The position numbers were made by a program, and so were the translations under genes. 64,000 nt of DNA from Streptomyces sp. V2I9. Lineage in GTDB: Bacteria > Actinomycetota > Actinomycetes > Streptomycetales > Streptomycetaceae. This document shows, in pieces, positions 7,358 to 14,836 of this stretch (within the stretch, counting starts at the first letter, position 1; every line of letters begins with the position of its first letter). The notes beneath the pieces are model-generated. The model saw only the letters and a program-made list of their open reading frames with translations. It had not been told where the DNA came from and did not search any database. The stretch covers positions 5,656,626-5,720,625 of the forward strand of contig NZ_JAUSZJ010000002.1 in the NCBI RefSeq assembly GCF_030817475.1, written 5' to 3'.

Positions 7358-8395
7358 ATGGCAACCACCACGGTCGCACCCCCGAGCGGCGCCGGTACCT
7401 CCCGTACCGGCGCCGCTCGGGTGGCGTTCCTCCTGCTCCTCGGCCTGGCAGCGCTGGCGGTCGCGCTCGGCGCCAGTGTCATGTTCGGCAGCCGCTCCAC
7501 CTCGTTGGGCGAGGTCGTCGCCGTCCTCCGGGGCACCGCCGAACCCAACGTCACCGTCATCGTCGAGAGCCGCTACCCCCGCACCGCCCTCGGTGTCCTC
7601 GCCGGACTCTGCCTCGCGGTCGCGGGCACCCTCATGCAGGGCGTCTCGCGCAACCCGCTGGCCGAACCGGGCCTTCTCGGCATCAACGCCGGCGCCTCCG
7701 CGAGCATCGTCGCCGCGACCGCCTGGCTCGGGGCCTCCGGCGCCACCGACACGATGTGGTGGGCGCTGCCCGGAGCACTGGCCGCCGGCGTCCTCGTCCA
7801 CGTCATCGGTTCCGCCGGTACGGGGACGAGCGTGGTGCGCCTGGTGCTCGCCGGAGCGGTGCTCACCGCCGTCCTGATGGCGTTCATCCAGGCCGTGACC
7901 CTCAGCAAGCCCCAGGTCTTCGACAGCTACCGCTACTGGGTCGTCGGCGCGCTCGGCGGCCGGGACTTCGACGTGTTCTGGTCCGTCCTGCCGTTCGCCG
8001 CCGTCGGCTTCCTGCTGGCCCTCGCCCTCGGCCCCGGCCTCAACGCCCTGGCCCTCGGCGACGCGACCGCCGTCGCCCTCGGCTCGCACCCCGGACGCAC
8101 ACGGGGCGGCGGACTGCTCGCCGCCACCCTGCTCAGCGCCGCCGCGACCGCCGCCGTGGGCCCGATCGCCTTCGTCGGCCTCGCCGTCCCGCACGTCGTA
8201 CGGGCCCTGGTCGGCGTCGACTTCCGCGCCCAGATCCTCTTCTCGGCCCTGCTCGGCCCCACCCTGCTGCTCCTCGCGGACGTGGTGGGCCGGGTCGTCA
8301 TGCGGCCCACCGAACTCATGGTCGGTGTCGTCACCGCCTTCATCGGCGCACCCGCGCTGCTCATCGCCGTACGCAGGATGCGGGGCACCTCATGA
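7358..8395 (+). CDS. FecCD-family iron-siderophore permease, subunit 1
   Basis: A 345-residue polytopic protein (about nine to ten hydrophobic segments) with the FecCD signatures RYPRTALGVLAGLCLAVAG, QGVSRNPLAEPGLLGINAGA and, near the C-terminus, GPIAFVGLAVPHVVRALVG, where the cytoplasmic coupling helix contacts the ATPase. The start is the ATG at 7358. The stop overlaps the next start by 4 bp (ATGA), so the two permeases are translationally coupled and probably form a heterodimer. Confidence 0.93.
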   Translation: MATTTVAPPSGAGTSRTGAARVAFLLLLGLAALAVALGASVMFGSRSTSLGEVVAVLRGTAEPNVTVIVESRYPRTALGVLAGLCLAVAGTLMQGVSRNPLAEPGLLGINAGASASIVAATAWLGASGATDTMWWALPGALAAGVLVHVIGSAGTGTSVVRLVLAGAVLTAVLMAFIQAVTLSKPQVFDSYRYWVVGALGGRDFDVFWSVLPFAAVGFLLALALGPGLNALALGDATAVALGSHPGRTRGGGLLAATLLSAAATAAVGPIAFVGLAVPHVVRALVGVDFRAQILFSALLGPTLLLLADVVGRVVMRPTELMVGVVTAFIGAPALLIAVRRMRGTS

Positions 8396-9459
8396 CCGTC
8401 ACCGACCGCGCCGCCCCCGCCCGCACGTCCCGTCGTGGCTGTCTGACCATCGGCAGCACCGTGGCGATACCCGTACGCCGGGCCTCCGTGCTCGTGGGCG
8501 GCGGGCTCCTCGTCCTTCTCCTCGCGGCCGCCGTGGCGACCCTGGCCTGGGGGCGCCTCGGCATCGACCTCGCCGACCTGCCGGCCGTCCTCGTCGGGGA
8601 CGCCGAGGGCAAGGACCGGTTCGTCTTCAACCGGCTGCGCGGCCCCCGCCTCACCGTCGCCATCGGGGTCGGCGCGGCGCTCGGCCTCTCCGGCGCGCTG
8701 TTCCAGTCCGTCACCCGCAATCCGCTCGGCAGCCCGGACGTCATCGGGCTCTCCGCCGGAGCGGGCGCGGGCGCCGCGTTCTGCGCGCTGATGTTCCCCG
8801 ACACGGTCCCCGTGCCGGTGGGAGCCCTCATCGGCGCGATCCTGGCGATGGCCCTCGTGTACGTCTCGACCGGCACCGGCTTCCGTAACCCCGCCCGGCT
8901 CGTCATCGCCGGCATCGGGGTCGCCGCGATGGGCGCGGCCGTCACCCAGTACGTCGTCTACGCCCTGGAACGCGACAAGGCGTCCGTTCTCACCGCCTAC
9001 GTCAACGGCAGCCTGACGGCCCGCTCCTGGACCGACGCCACCACCGTCTGGCTGGTCCTCCTCGCCGCCGTCCCGGCCGCCGCGCTGATCTCCCGGCGGC
9101 TCGACATCGGGGAGATGGGCGACGACATCGCCGAGGCGCTCGGCTCGGAACCGAAGAAGGCCAAGACCCTGGCGGTGGTCCTGGCCATCGCCCTCTCGGC
9201 CGCCGCGGTCAGCGTCTCGGGTCCCATCGCCTTCATCGCTCTGACCGCGCCCCAGATCGCCCGGCGCCTCGCCCGTGGCTCCGGCCCCCACCTGGTGCTC
9301 TCCGCGCTCACCGGCGGTCTGCTGCTGGTGCTCGCGGACCTGTGCTCCCAGCAGCTGACGCTCTTCGACGACCTCCCGGTCGGGATCTACACCATGGCGA
9401 TCGGCGGCGCGTACCTCGGATGGCTGCTGGTACGGGAGTGGCGCAAGGGAGTGCTCTGA
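8392..9459 (+). CDS. FecCD-family iron-siderophore permease, subunit 2
   Basis: A 355-residue partner of the preceding permease. It has an extra polar N-terminus of about 30 residues, then the same FecCD landmarks: RGPRLTVAIGVGAALGLSGALFQSVTRNPLGSPDVIGLSAGAG-type region and SGPIAFIALTAPQIARRLA near the C-terminus. The start at 8392 overlaps the upstream stop. The operon ends here: a 9-bp hairpin follows and no FecE-type ATPase gene is present, so the ATPase must be encoded elsewhere. Confidence 0.93.
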   Translation: MTVTDRAAPARTSRRGCLTIGSTVAIPVRRASVLVGGGLLVLLLAAAVATLAWGRLGIDLADLPAVLVGDAEGKDRFVFNRLRGPRLTVAIGVGAALGLSGALFQSVTRNPLGSPDVIGLSAGAGAGAAFCALMFPDTVPVPVGALIGAILAMALVYVSTGTGFRNPARLVIAGIGVAAMGAAVTQYVVYALERDKASVLTAYVNGSLTARSWTDATTVWLVLLAAVPAAALISRRLDIGEMGDDIAEALGSEPKKAKTLAVVLAIALSAAAVSVSGPIAFIALTAPQIARRLARGSGPHLVLSALTGGLLLVLADLCSQQLTLFDDLPVGIYTMAIGGAYLGWLLVREWRKGVL

Positions 9460-9502
9460 GGCCCCGCCGGTCCCCGCCGGGTCACCGGTCGCGGTCCGTC
9501 GC

Positions 9503-9528
9503 GTGCCCGGCCGGGCCCCGCCGGGCAC
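9503..9528 (+). terminator. Terminator of the siderophore uptake operon
   Basis: GTGCCCGGC (9503-9511) pairs perfectly with GCCGGGCAC (9520-9528) around an 8-nt loop. It lies 44 bp after the last permease stop and has no T-tract, as usual in this GC range. Confidence 0.6.
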
Positions 9529-9639
9529 CCCGTACCGGCGGGCACGGCTTCGGCGTTCCGAGGCGGGGAGTTCGGCCGCGAGGCGGAGGCCGGCGGCGCG
9601 TCGGAGCGACGACGACTGGTCACGTACAGGTTCGTGGAC

Positions 9640-9645
9640 CATACT
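9640..9645 (+). promoter_or_regulatory. -10 element implying a leaderless transcript
   Basis: CATACT ends 7 bp before the GTG start at 9653, so transcription should begin at or next to the start codon. No ribosome-binding site is visible, which supports leaderless translation. Confidence 0.4.
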
Positions 9646-9652
9646 GCCCGCC

Positions 9653-10153
9653 GTGGAGCAGAGCATAGATTCGAACAAGAAGCCCGAGTTCGCCGCAGGC
9701 ACCGACCCGGCGTTCATCCCCCTGCCCGGACTGGCGGCGCCCGTCGCGCCCCGGAAGCCCGAAGCGGAACCGGAGACCGACCCCGAGGCGGCCGGGCCGG
9801 AGGCGGAAGCGGAACGCGACGAGGAGCTCGAGGCCGCTCCGGAGGACGCCGTAGCGGAGACCGACGCCGAGGAGGGCCCCGTCTTCGAGGTCAGCGACCG
9901 GCGGGGTTCGATCCGGGTGGCCAGGGAAGGCGTCCGCTTCCGTCTGGACGACCAGGAGGCCGAGTTCGGCTGGGACGAGATCGGCGCGGTGGAGACCACC
10001 CCGGCCCGCTTCGGCCGTCGGTTCACGGTGACCGTCCACCTCTCGACCCGCCGCTGGTTCAACGCCGAGGTCGAGGCGGGCAGCCGCAGCGAACTCAAGG
10101 GGTGGCCGGCCGAGCTGGACAAGGCCCTGGACGCCTACTTCGAGGAGTCCTGA
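9653..10153 (+). CDS. Acidic hypothetical protein with a C-terminal folded domain
   Basis: A 166-residue protein. The first 80 or so residues are Pro/Glu/Ala-rich and very acidic, probably disordered. Residues about 85-166 (FEVSDRRGSIRVAREGVRF, FGWDEIGAVETT, KALDAYFEES) look like a small beta-sheet domain. It is a conserved type of Streptomyces hypothetical protein, but I do not recognise a named family. The GTG start at 9653 is chosen because of the adjacent -10 element and because the upstream frame is not coding-like. A strong hairpin follows the stop. Confidence 0.75.
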   Translation: MEQSIDSNKKPEFAAGTDPAFIPLPGLAAPVAPRKPEAEPETDPEAAGPEAEAERDEELEAAPEDAVAETDAEEGPVFEVSDRRGSIRVAREGVRFRLDDQEAEFGWDEIGAVETTPARFGRRFTVTVHLSTRRWFNAEVEAGSRSELKGWPAELDKALDAYFEES

Positions 10154-10164
10154 GCGCTCACGCG

Positions 10165-10190
10165 CGGGACACCCCCGAGTGGGTGTCCCG
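10165..10190. terminator. Bidirectional terminator between convergent genes
   Basis: CGGGACACCC (10165-10174) and GGGTGTCCCG (10181-10190) form a perfect 10-bp stem with a 6-nt loop, 11 bp after the stop at 10153 and facing the DedA gene that ends at 10326. Confidence 0.75.
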
Positions 10191-10325
10191 TCCGTCGGGC
10201 CGGTCGCGGCGACCGGGCCCGGTCGGGGCGCTCGGGCGGCCGGGTCCGGCCGGGGCCTCCGAGCGGTCCGGACGGATCGTGCGGCGCGGGCGTCCGGTCC
10301 GCCCGTGCGGCCCCGGACCAGGGCG

Positions 10326-10997
10326 TCAGGGCTTCTCCCGCCCGCGCCCCCGGACGCGTAGCACGATGTAACCGATCAGGGCGACGGCGGCCAGCGCCAG
10401 CACGACCTTGGACACAACACCCACGTACGTTCCGACCACGTCCCACTGGTCGCCGAGCCAGTACCCGGTCATCACCAGCACGGTGTTCCACACCAGGCTG
10501 CCCGTCGCCGTCAGTGCGACGAACACCGGCAGCGGCATGCGCTCCACACCCGCGGGCACCGAGATCAGGCTCCGGAACACCGGCACCATGCGGCCCAGCA
10601 GAACCGCCTTGGTGCCGTGCCGCGCGAACCACTCCTCCGTCCGTACGAGGTCGGACGCCTTGACCAGCGGCAACTTCGCCCACCACGCGTGCATCCGCTC
10701 CCGGCCGAACACGGCGCCGACGCCGTACAGCACCACCGCCCCGACGACCGAGCCGAGCGTCGTCCAGAACAGCGCGGAGGCGATGCTGAGCACGCCCTGC
10801 GAGGCCGCGAAGCCGGTCAGCGGCAGGATGACCTCACTGGGCAGCGGCGGGAACAGGTTCTCCAGCGCGATCGCCGCACCCGCGCCGGGCCCGCCGAACG
10901 TCTCGACGAGCCCGGCGGCCCAGCCGGCGATGCCCCCCTGGGGCTCCGAGGCGGCGAGAAGCCGCCGGGCCGCCGCCGAGGAGAGGGTCAGGTCCAT
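10326..10997 (-). CDS. DedA/SNARE-associated family membrane protein
   Basis: A 223-residue polytopic protein. The DedA signatures are visible: ALENLFPPLPSEVILPLTGF, with the acidic/proline re-entrant motif, then GSVVGAVVLYGVGAVFGRER, and RMVPVFRSLISVPAGVERMP with the conserved Arg-x-x-Pro-x-x-Arg-containing motif. Recent work on the family shows phospholipid or undecaprenyl-phosphate scrambling roles for some members; the substrate here is unknown. The ATG start at 10997 has a GGAGG only 2 nt away, too close for normal use, so translation may be leaderless or start slightly differently. Confidence 0.9.
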   Translation of the reverse strand: MDLTLSSAAARRLLAASEPQGGIAGWAAGLVETFGGPGAGAAIALENLFPPLPSEVILPLTGFAASQGVLSIASALFWTTLGSVVGAVVLYGVGAVFGRERMHAWWAKLPLVKASDLVRTEEWFARHGTKAVLLGRMVPVFRSLISVPAGVERMPLPVFVALTATGSLVWNTVLVMTGYWLGDQWDVVGTYVGVVSKVVLALAAVALIGYIVLRVRGRGREKP

Positions 10998-11020
10998 ACC
11001 TCCATGGTGGCAGGCCCGGA

Positions 11021-11923
11021 TCAGGCTCCGTCGAGCACCACCGAGCGGCTCAGGTGACGCGGCAGATCGGGGTCGAGCCCGCGTGCGGCCGCCCTGGCGA
11101 GGGCGAGGCGCTGCACGCGTACGAGATCGGCCAGCGGGTCGAGCGGGCCGTCCACCCACGTGGCGCCCGTCGCGCGCACCTGCTCCGGAAGGCCCTCGGG
11201 CGCCTCCCCGAACATCCAGGTGGCGGTCCCCGCCGTGGAGATGCTGATGGGGCCGTGGCGGTACTCCATCGCGGGGTACGACTCCGTCCAGGACAGCGAC
11301 GCCTCCTTCATCTTCAGCGCCGCCTCGTGGGCCAGGCCGACCGTCCACCCCCGGCCGAGGAAGGAGAACTGCGTGCACTCCAGGAGCCCGTCGGGCAGCG
11401 GCTCGGCGAGCGCGGTCTCCGCGTCCGCGACCACCCGCTCGGCGTGCAGGCCGAGGTGGGCCCGCAGCAGGGTGAGGGCGGTCGTGGCGAACCGGGTCTG
11501 GACGACGGACCGCTCGTCGGCGAAGTCCAGGACGACGAGGTCGTCGGCGGCCGCCCGGACGGGGGTCTCCGGATCGGCGGTGACCGCCACCGTGCGGGTG
11601 GTGCCGCGCAGCCGGTTCAGCAGCTCCAGCACCTCGGTGGTGGTCCCCGAGCGGGTCAGCGCGACGACCCGGTCGTACCCGCGGCCGACGGGGAACTCGG
11701 AGGCGGCGAAGGCGTCCGACTCGCCGTGGCCGGAGCTCTCGCGGAGCCCGGCGTAGGCCTGCGCCATGTAGAAGGAGGTACCGCAGCCGACGACCGCGAT
11801 CCGCTCGCCCGCGGCGGGCAGGGCGGCTGCCTCGGGGCCACCGGCCAGGGCGGCGGCGCGCCGCCAGCAATCGGGCTGACTGGCTGTCTCGGTCTCTCGG
11901 CATACGACACGTCTGCACTCCAC
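11021..11923 (-). CDS. SIS-domain sugar-phosphate isomerase/deaminase-like protein
   Basis: About 300 residues with two SIS domains: GERIAVVGCGTSFYMAQAYAGL then ALTRSGTTTEVLELLNRL (first), and QFSFLGRGWTVGLAHEAALKMKEA then SYPAMEYRHGPISI (second). This is the GlmS-isomerase/AgaS type, acting on phosphorylated amino sugars or related keto-sugar phosphates. The start is uncertain: GTG at 11923 is used here, while the frame is open to an ATG at 11986 that lies inside the shared palindrome. Homologues start just before ETETASQPDCWRR, where an ATG (11903) is present but one base out of frame, so a small indel at the 5' end is possible. It is divergent from a DeoR-type regulator. Confidence 0.85.
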   Translation of the reverse strand: MECRRVVCRETETASQPDCWRRAAALAGGPEAAALPAAGERIAVVGCGTSFYMAQAYAGLRESSGHGESDAFAASEFPVGRGYDRVVALTRSGTTTEVLELLNRLRGTTRTVAVTADPETPVRAAADDLVVLDFADERSVVQTRFATTALTLLRAHLGLHAERVVADAETALAEPLPDGLLECTQFSFLGRGWTVGLAHEAALKMKEASLSWTESYPAMEYRHGPISISTAGTATWMFGEAPEGLPEQVRATGATWVDGPLDPLADLVRVQRLALARAAARGLDPDLPRHLSRSVVLDGA

Positions 11924-11982
11924 GGGAACGAGGTGGACCACGGCAGCGGGGCTGAGCGGGACCGGCCTCGGCCCACCCGCCC

Positions 11983-12009
11983 GCATGTAGAATTCTGCAC
12001 GCTACATGC
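11983..12009. promoter_or_regulatory. Palindrome between the SIS gene and its DeoR-type regulator
   Basis: GCATGTAG (11983-11990) and CTACATGC (12002-12009) are perfect 8-bp inverted repeats separated by 11 bp. They sit in the only intergenic space between the two divergent genes. It is a likely operator for the DeoR-type protein, controlling both directions; inferred from position and symmetry. Confidence 0.55.
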
Positions 12010-12149
12010 AGTTATCGAACAAAAACAAGCAAGCCGCAGGTGGGAGGCGGGCTCCTGGAGACCGCTGTGCGACGCTTGCGGCGGTCCGGCCCCCGGCGAC
12101 CGCGTTCCCGCGAAGCGCGGTGCCCGCGCCGGACGGTGAGGAGACGCTC

Positions 12150-12947
12150 TTGTCCAGGGACGCCCGGTGGGACGCGCTGCTGGAACTGGTCGGCAAGCAC
12201 GGCAGGGTGGACGTCGAGGAGGCGGCGGGGACGCTCGACGTCTCGGCCGCCACCATCCGCCGCGACCTGGACCAACTCGCCGAGCAGCACCTGCTCACCC
12301 GCACCCGCGGCGGGGCGGTGGCGCACGGGGTCTCCTACGAACTGGCGCTCCGCTACAAGACGGGCCGCCACGCGCCGGAGAAGCAGGCCATCGGCCGCGC
12401 GGTGTCCGGCCTCGTGGCCGTCGGCGAGGTCGTCGGCCTGACCGGCGGGACGACCGTGACCGAAGTGGCCAGGGCGCTGGCGGTGCGCCCGGACATCGTG
12501 GGCGAGGCGACGGTGGCGGGCGGGCAGCCGACGCTGACCGTGGTGACCAACGCCCTCAACATCGCAAGCGAACTGGCGATCCGGCCGCAGATCAAGATGG
12601 TCGTGACGGGCGGGGTCGCGCGGCCCCAGTCGTACGAGTTGACGGGCCCGCTCGCGGTCGGGGTGATGAACGAGATCACCCTGGACATCGCGGTGCTCGG
12701 GGTGAACGCCATCGACATCGAACGCGGCGCCTACGTCCACCACGAGGGCGAGGCCAGCGTCAACCGGCTGCTCGCGGAACGGGCGCAGCGGGTGGTGGTG
12801 GCGGCCGACTCGTCGAAGATCGGCAAGCGGGCGTTCGCACGGGTCTGCGATCTGGGGCTGGTCGACGTCCTGGTCACCGACTCCCGCATCGGCGCGGAGG
12901 CGAGGGACCGCTTCGGTGAGGCGGGGGTCCAGGTCATCACGGTCTGA
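12150..12947 (+). CDS. DeoR-family transcriptional regulator
   Basis: A 265-residue protein starting at TTG 12150, chosen for its GTGAGGAG ribosome-binding site and because the family consensus begins 'SRDARWDALLELVG'; the frame is open upstream to 12006. Residues about 3-58 are the DeoR helix-turn-helix (VDVEEAAGTLDVSAATIRRDLDQL). The rest is the DeoRC sugar-phosphate sensor domain (VGLTGGTTVTEVARAL, VVTNALNIASEL, VVVAADSSKIGKRAFARV). Members are released from DNA by phosphorylated sugars, which fits control of the divergent SIS-domain gene. Confidence 0.9.
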   Translation: MSRDARWDALLELVGKHGRVDVEEAAGTLDVSAATIRRDLDQLAEQHLLTRTRGGAVAHGVSYELALRYKTGRHAPEKQAIGRAVSGLVAVGEVVGLTGGTTVTEVARALAVRPDIVGEATVAGGQPTLTVVTNALNIASELAIRPQIKMVVTGGVARPQSYELTGPLAVGVMNEITLDIAVLGVNAIDIERGAYVHHEGEASVNRLLAERAQRVVVAADSSKIGKRAFARVCDLGLVDVLVTDSRIGAEARDRFGEAGVQVITV

Positions 12948-13138
12948 GCGCGGAGGTCCGCCGGATACGGTGCGGGTGTGCGGGCCCACGCCGGGCCGAT
13001 CGGACGGCGGGGGCGCGAGCGCTCCGGCGCGTGCGGGATGTCATGAACCGATACCGGTCGGGTACCGGAAACGACATGAAGGCCGAGTTCGCCGTGTCGC
13101 TGGTACGCCGAACGGGTGAGGGGCGAGAGGATTGCCCG

Positions 13139-13198
13139 ATGAACAGTGAGTGCAGCCGGTGCGAACCCGCCCGGCTCGACGACGGGGTGGGCCTGTGA
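13139..13198 (+). CDS. Possible 19-codon upstream ORF coupled to the SepF-like gene
   Basis: ATG at 13139 (behind GAGAGGA) opens a 19-codon frame, MNSECSRCEPARLDDGVGL, whose TGA (13196-13198) overlaps the GTG start of the next gene as GTGA. The overlap suggests translational coupling or a leader peptide. It is too short to exclude chance. Confidence 0.3.
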   Translation: MNSECSRCEPARLDDGVGL

Positions 13199-13599
13199 GC
13201 AGGTACGACAGGTATGACCGATACGACGCCACCGATGAACAGTGGGAAGGGCTCGCCCAGGTCGTACCGTTGCGCGGCCGGGACGAGTGGCCGTCCAGGA
13301 TCGACCACCGCACCGTCCCGGACGAGCGCGCGGCCGAACAGCGACGCCTCGTCGTGCTGCGGGTGCAGGTCTTCGCGGACGCGCGGGAGGTGGCCGAGTA
13401 CCTGGTCGCCCAGGTGCCGGTGCTGCTCGATCTGACGGCGGCGGAGACGGATGTGGCGAAGCGGATTCTCGACTTCAGCAGCGGTGTGGTCTTCGGCCTC
13501 GGCAGCGGCATGCACCGCGTCGACCGCAACGTCTTCCTGCTCTCGCCGGAAGGTATGGAGGTCGAGGGGGTCACTCCGGCGGGTATCGCCCATTCGTAG
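13195..13599 (+). CDS. SepF-like cell-division protein
   Basis: A 134-residue protein of the SepF (DUF552) family. The core (RLVVLRVQVFADAREVAEYLVAQVPVLLDL, then AKRILDFSSGVVFGLGSGMHRVDRNVFLLSPEGMEV) includes the DFxSG(x)n-G turn of the SepF dimer/FtsZ-binding domain. The N-terminus is a short Tyr/Asp/Arg-rich stretch (SRYDRYDRYD) rather than a clear amphipathic membrane helix, so it resembles the SepF-like SflA/SflB paralogues of Streptomyces more than the canonical SepF beside ftsZ. The GTG start at 13195 has a GGGGTGG ribosome-binding site. Canonical SepF anchors FtsZ; the paralogues influence hyphal growth and division placement. Confidence 0.85.
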   Translation: MSRYDRYDRYDATDEQWEGLAQVVPLRGRDEWPSRIDHRTVPDERAAEQRRLVVLRVQVFADAREVAEYLVAQVPVLLDLTAAETDVAKRILDFSSGVVFGLGSGMHRVDRNVFLLSPEGMEVEGVTPAGIAHS

Positions 13600-13760
13600 C
13601 TGTGGCCGGGGACGCAGTCGTCGTCGCGGTGGCCGTGGGGAGTGGCAGCCGGGCGGCAGCCGGATCGGACAGCCGCCCTCGGCCTCACCGCGCGGCGTCC
13701 GGGGCCCGGAGACGGGCGTGCGGACGGGCGTTGTCGGTGGCCGGTGATAGACCTGGGTCC

Positions 13761-14120
13761 GTGAAAGACATCGATGTGGCAGAACTGCAGCGTCGGCTGG
13801 CCGCGTTCGCCGCGGCGCGGGACTGGGGTCAGTACCACACCCCGAAGAACCTGGCGGCCGCGCTCAGCGTCGAGGCGTCCGAACTCCTGGAGATCTTCCA
13901 GTGGCTGACGCCCGAACAGTCCGCCGCGGTCATGGAGGACGCGGGGACAGCTCATCGGGTCACCGACGAGGTCGCGGACGTGTTCGCCTATCTCCTGCAG
14001 TTCTGCGAGGTGTTGGGCATCGACCCGACGGCAGCCCTGGTGGCCAAGTTGGAGCGGAACGAGAAGCGTTTCCCCCTCTCGGGTGCCCCGGAACCCGGTG
14101 ATCGTCACTCTTCGGAGTGA
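13761..14120 (+). CDS. MazG-like nucleotide pyrophosphohydrolase
   Basis: A 119-residue all-alpha NTP-PPase of the single-domain MazG/DCTPP type. The metal-binding EExxE...ExxD pattern is seen as SVEASELLEIFQW and VTDEVADVFAYLLQFCE. The RDW..YHTPKNLAAAL opening is typical. It probably removes non-canonical dNTPs as a house-cleaning enzyme, hydrolysing them to the monophosphate and pyrophosphate. GTG at 13761 is the only start that fits the family length. The stop codon is inside a small UUCG-loop hairpin. Confidence 0.88.
   Translation: MKDIDVAELQRRLAAFAAARDWGQYHTPKNLAAALSVEASELLEIFQWLTPEQSAAVMEDAGTAHRVTDEVADVFAYLLQFCEVLGIDPTAALVAKLERNEKRFPLSGAPEPGDRHSSE
14105..14120 (+). terminator. UUCG-tetraloop hairpin over the stop codon
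   Basis: TCACTC-TTCG-GAGTGA forms a 6-bp stem with a very stable C(UUCG)G loop. The TGA stop of the MazG-like gene is the 3' end of the stem. It is a short but plausible terminator or mRNA 3' stabiliser. Confidence 0.45.
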
Positions 14121-14125
14121 TCGAG

Positions 14126-14152
14126 TTATCCACATTCGACTTCGTGTCCACA
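14126..14152 (+). promoter_or_regulatory. Two DnaA-box-like nonamers, same orientation
   Basis: TTATCCACA (14126-14134) is a perfect classical DnaA box and GTGTCCACA (14144-14152) matches in eight of nine positions, 18 bp apart. They lie in the promoter region of the gene at 14245. This is not an origin (only two boxes, no AT-rich element), but DnaA could bind here. Confidence 0.35.
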
Positions 14153-14244
14153 GATTTCCGATTTCCTCTGGCCTTACGGTGCTGTAGACCTCACTGTGGG
14201 TAATGAATGAGGTGAGCGGGTTTTCGTACGGACGGGGGAGACAG

Positions 14245-14745
14245 ATGGAAGCGGAGCGACTCATCGAGGTCGGGAGGCGGGCGCTGGCGGGCAGCCGGGG
14301 CGCGCTGGACGTCATGGCGGAGGCGTGGCAGGCCCAGGCGCTCGCGAGGGCCGTCGGCAGCCGGCTGGCGGTGTGCGGGCCCCTGGAGTTACGGAGCGAG
14401 GCGCGGGCGCTGGCGGAGATCGGCGCCGGCTGCTCGGCGCTGGACCACCCCTCGGTGTTCTCCGGTGGCGCTCGGGCGGCGCAGTTGTCCGGGATGGCCG
14501 AGGTGCGGCCGACCCTGGCCGCCCTCGCGCTGCTGCTCGGTGAGGCGGGGATCGCTCTGGTCGGAGTGGCCTGCGACACCGGGGAGGACAATCTCTACTG
14601 GCAGTGCATCGAGGCGATGGACGCGGCGGACGAGTCGCTGGACCGCGTCCACGGGATGCTGAGACGGCTGTCCGAGCGGGAGCGGGAGCGCGACGGCCCC
14701 TACGGCGGCATACGCGGCCCCGCCGCGTCGGCGGCCGGGCCCTGA
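14245..14745 (+). CDS. DUF6099-type conserved Streptomyces protein
   Basis: A 166-residue, mostly helical soluble protein (MEAERLIEVGRRALAGSRGALDVMAEAWQAQALARAV). It belongs to a Streptomyces-conserved family of unknown function that I associate with DUF6099. The ATG at 14245 is preceded by GGGGAGA at a good distance and matches where family members begin; the open frame upstream to 14203 is discarded. No catalytic motif, signal peptide or membrane segment is visible. The tail is Gly/Ala/Pro-rich. Confidence 0.7.
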   Translation: MEAERLIEVGRRALAGSRGALDVMAEAWQAQALARAVGSRLAVCGPLELRSEARALAEIGAGCSALDHPSVFSGGARAAQLSGMAEVRPTLAALALLLGEAGIALVGVACDTGEDNLYWQCIEAMDAADESLDRVHGMLRRLSERERERDGPYGGIRGPAASAAGP

Positions 14746-14836
14746 GAAGAATCCGGGAAAGCCCGGCGCGGGGGAGCCGAGGTGGTCCGGCCGGGCTGAT
14801 GAGGAGGACCCCGTGCCGGAGGGGCAGGATGGAGGT

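Noticed and set aside
14126..14152. Replication origin
   Set aside because: Only two DnaA-like boxes, no cluster, no dnaA or dnaN gene, no AT-rich unwinding element.
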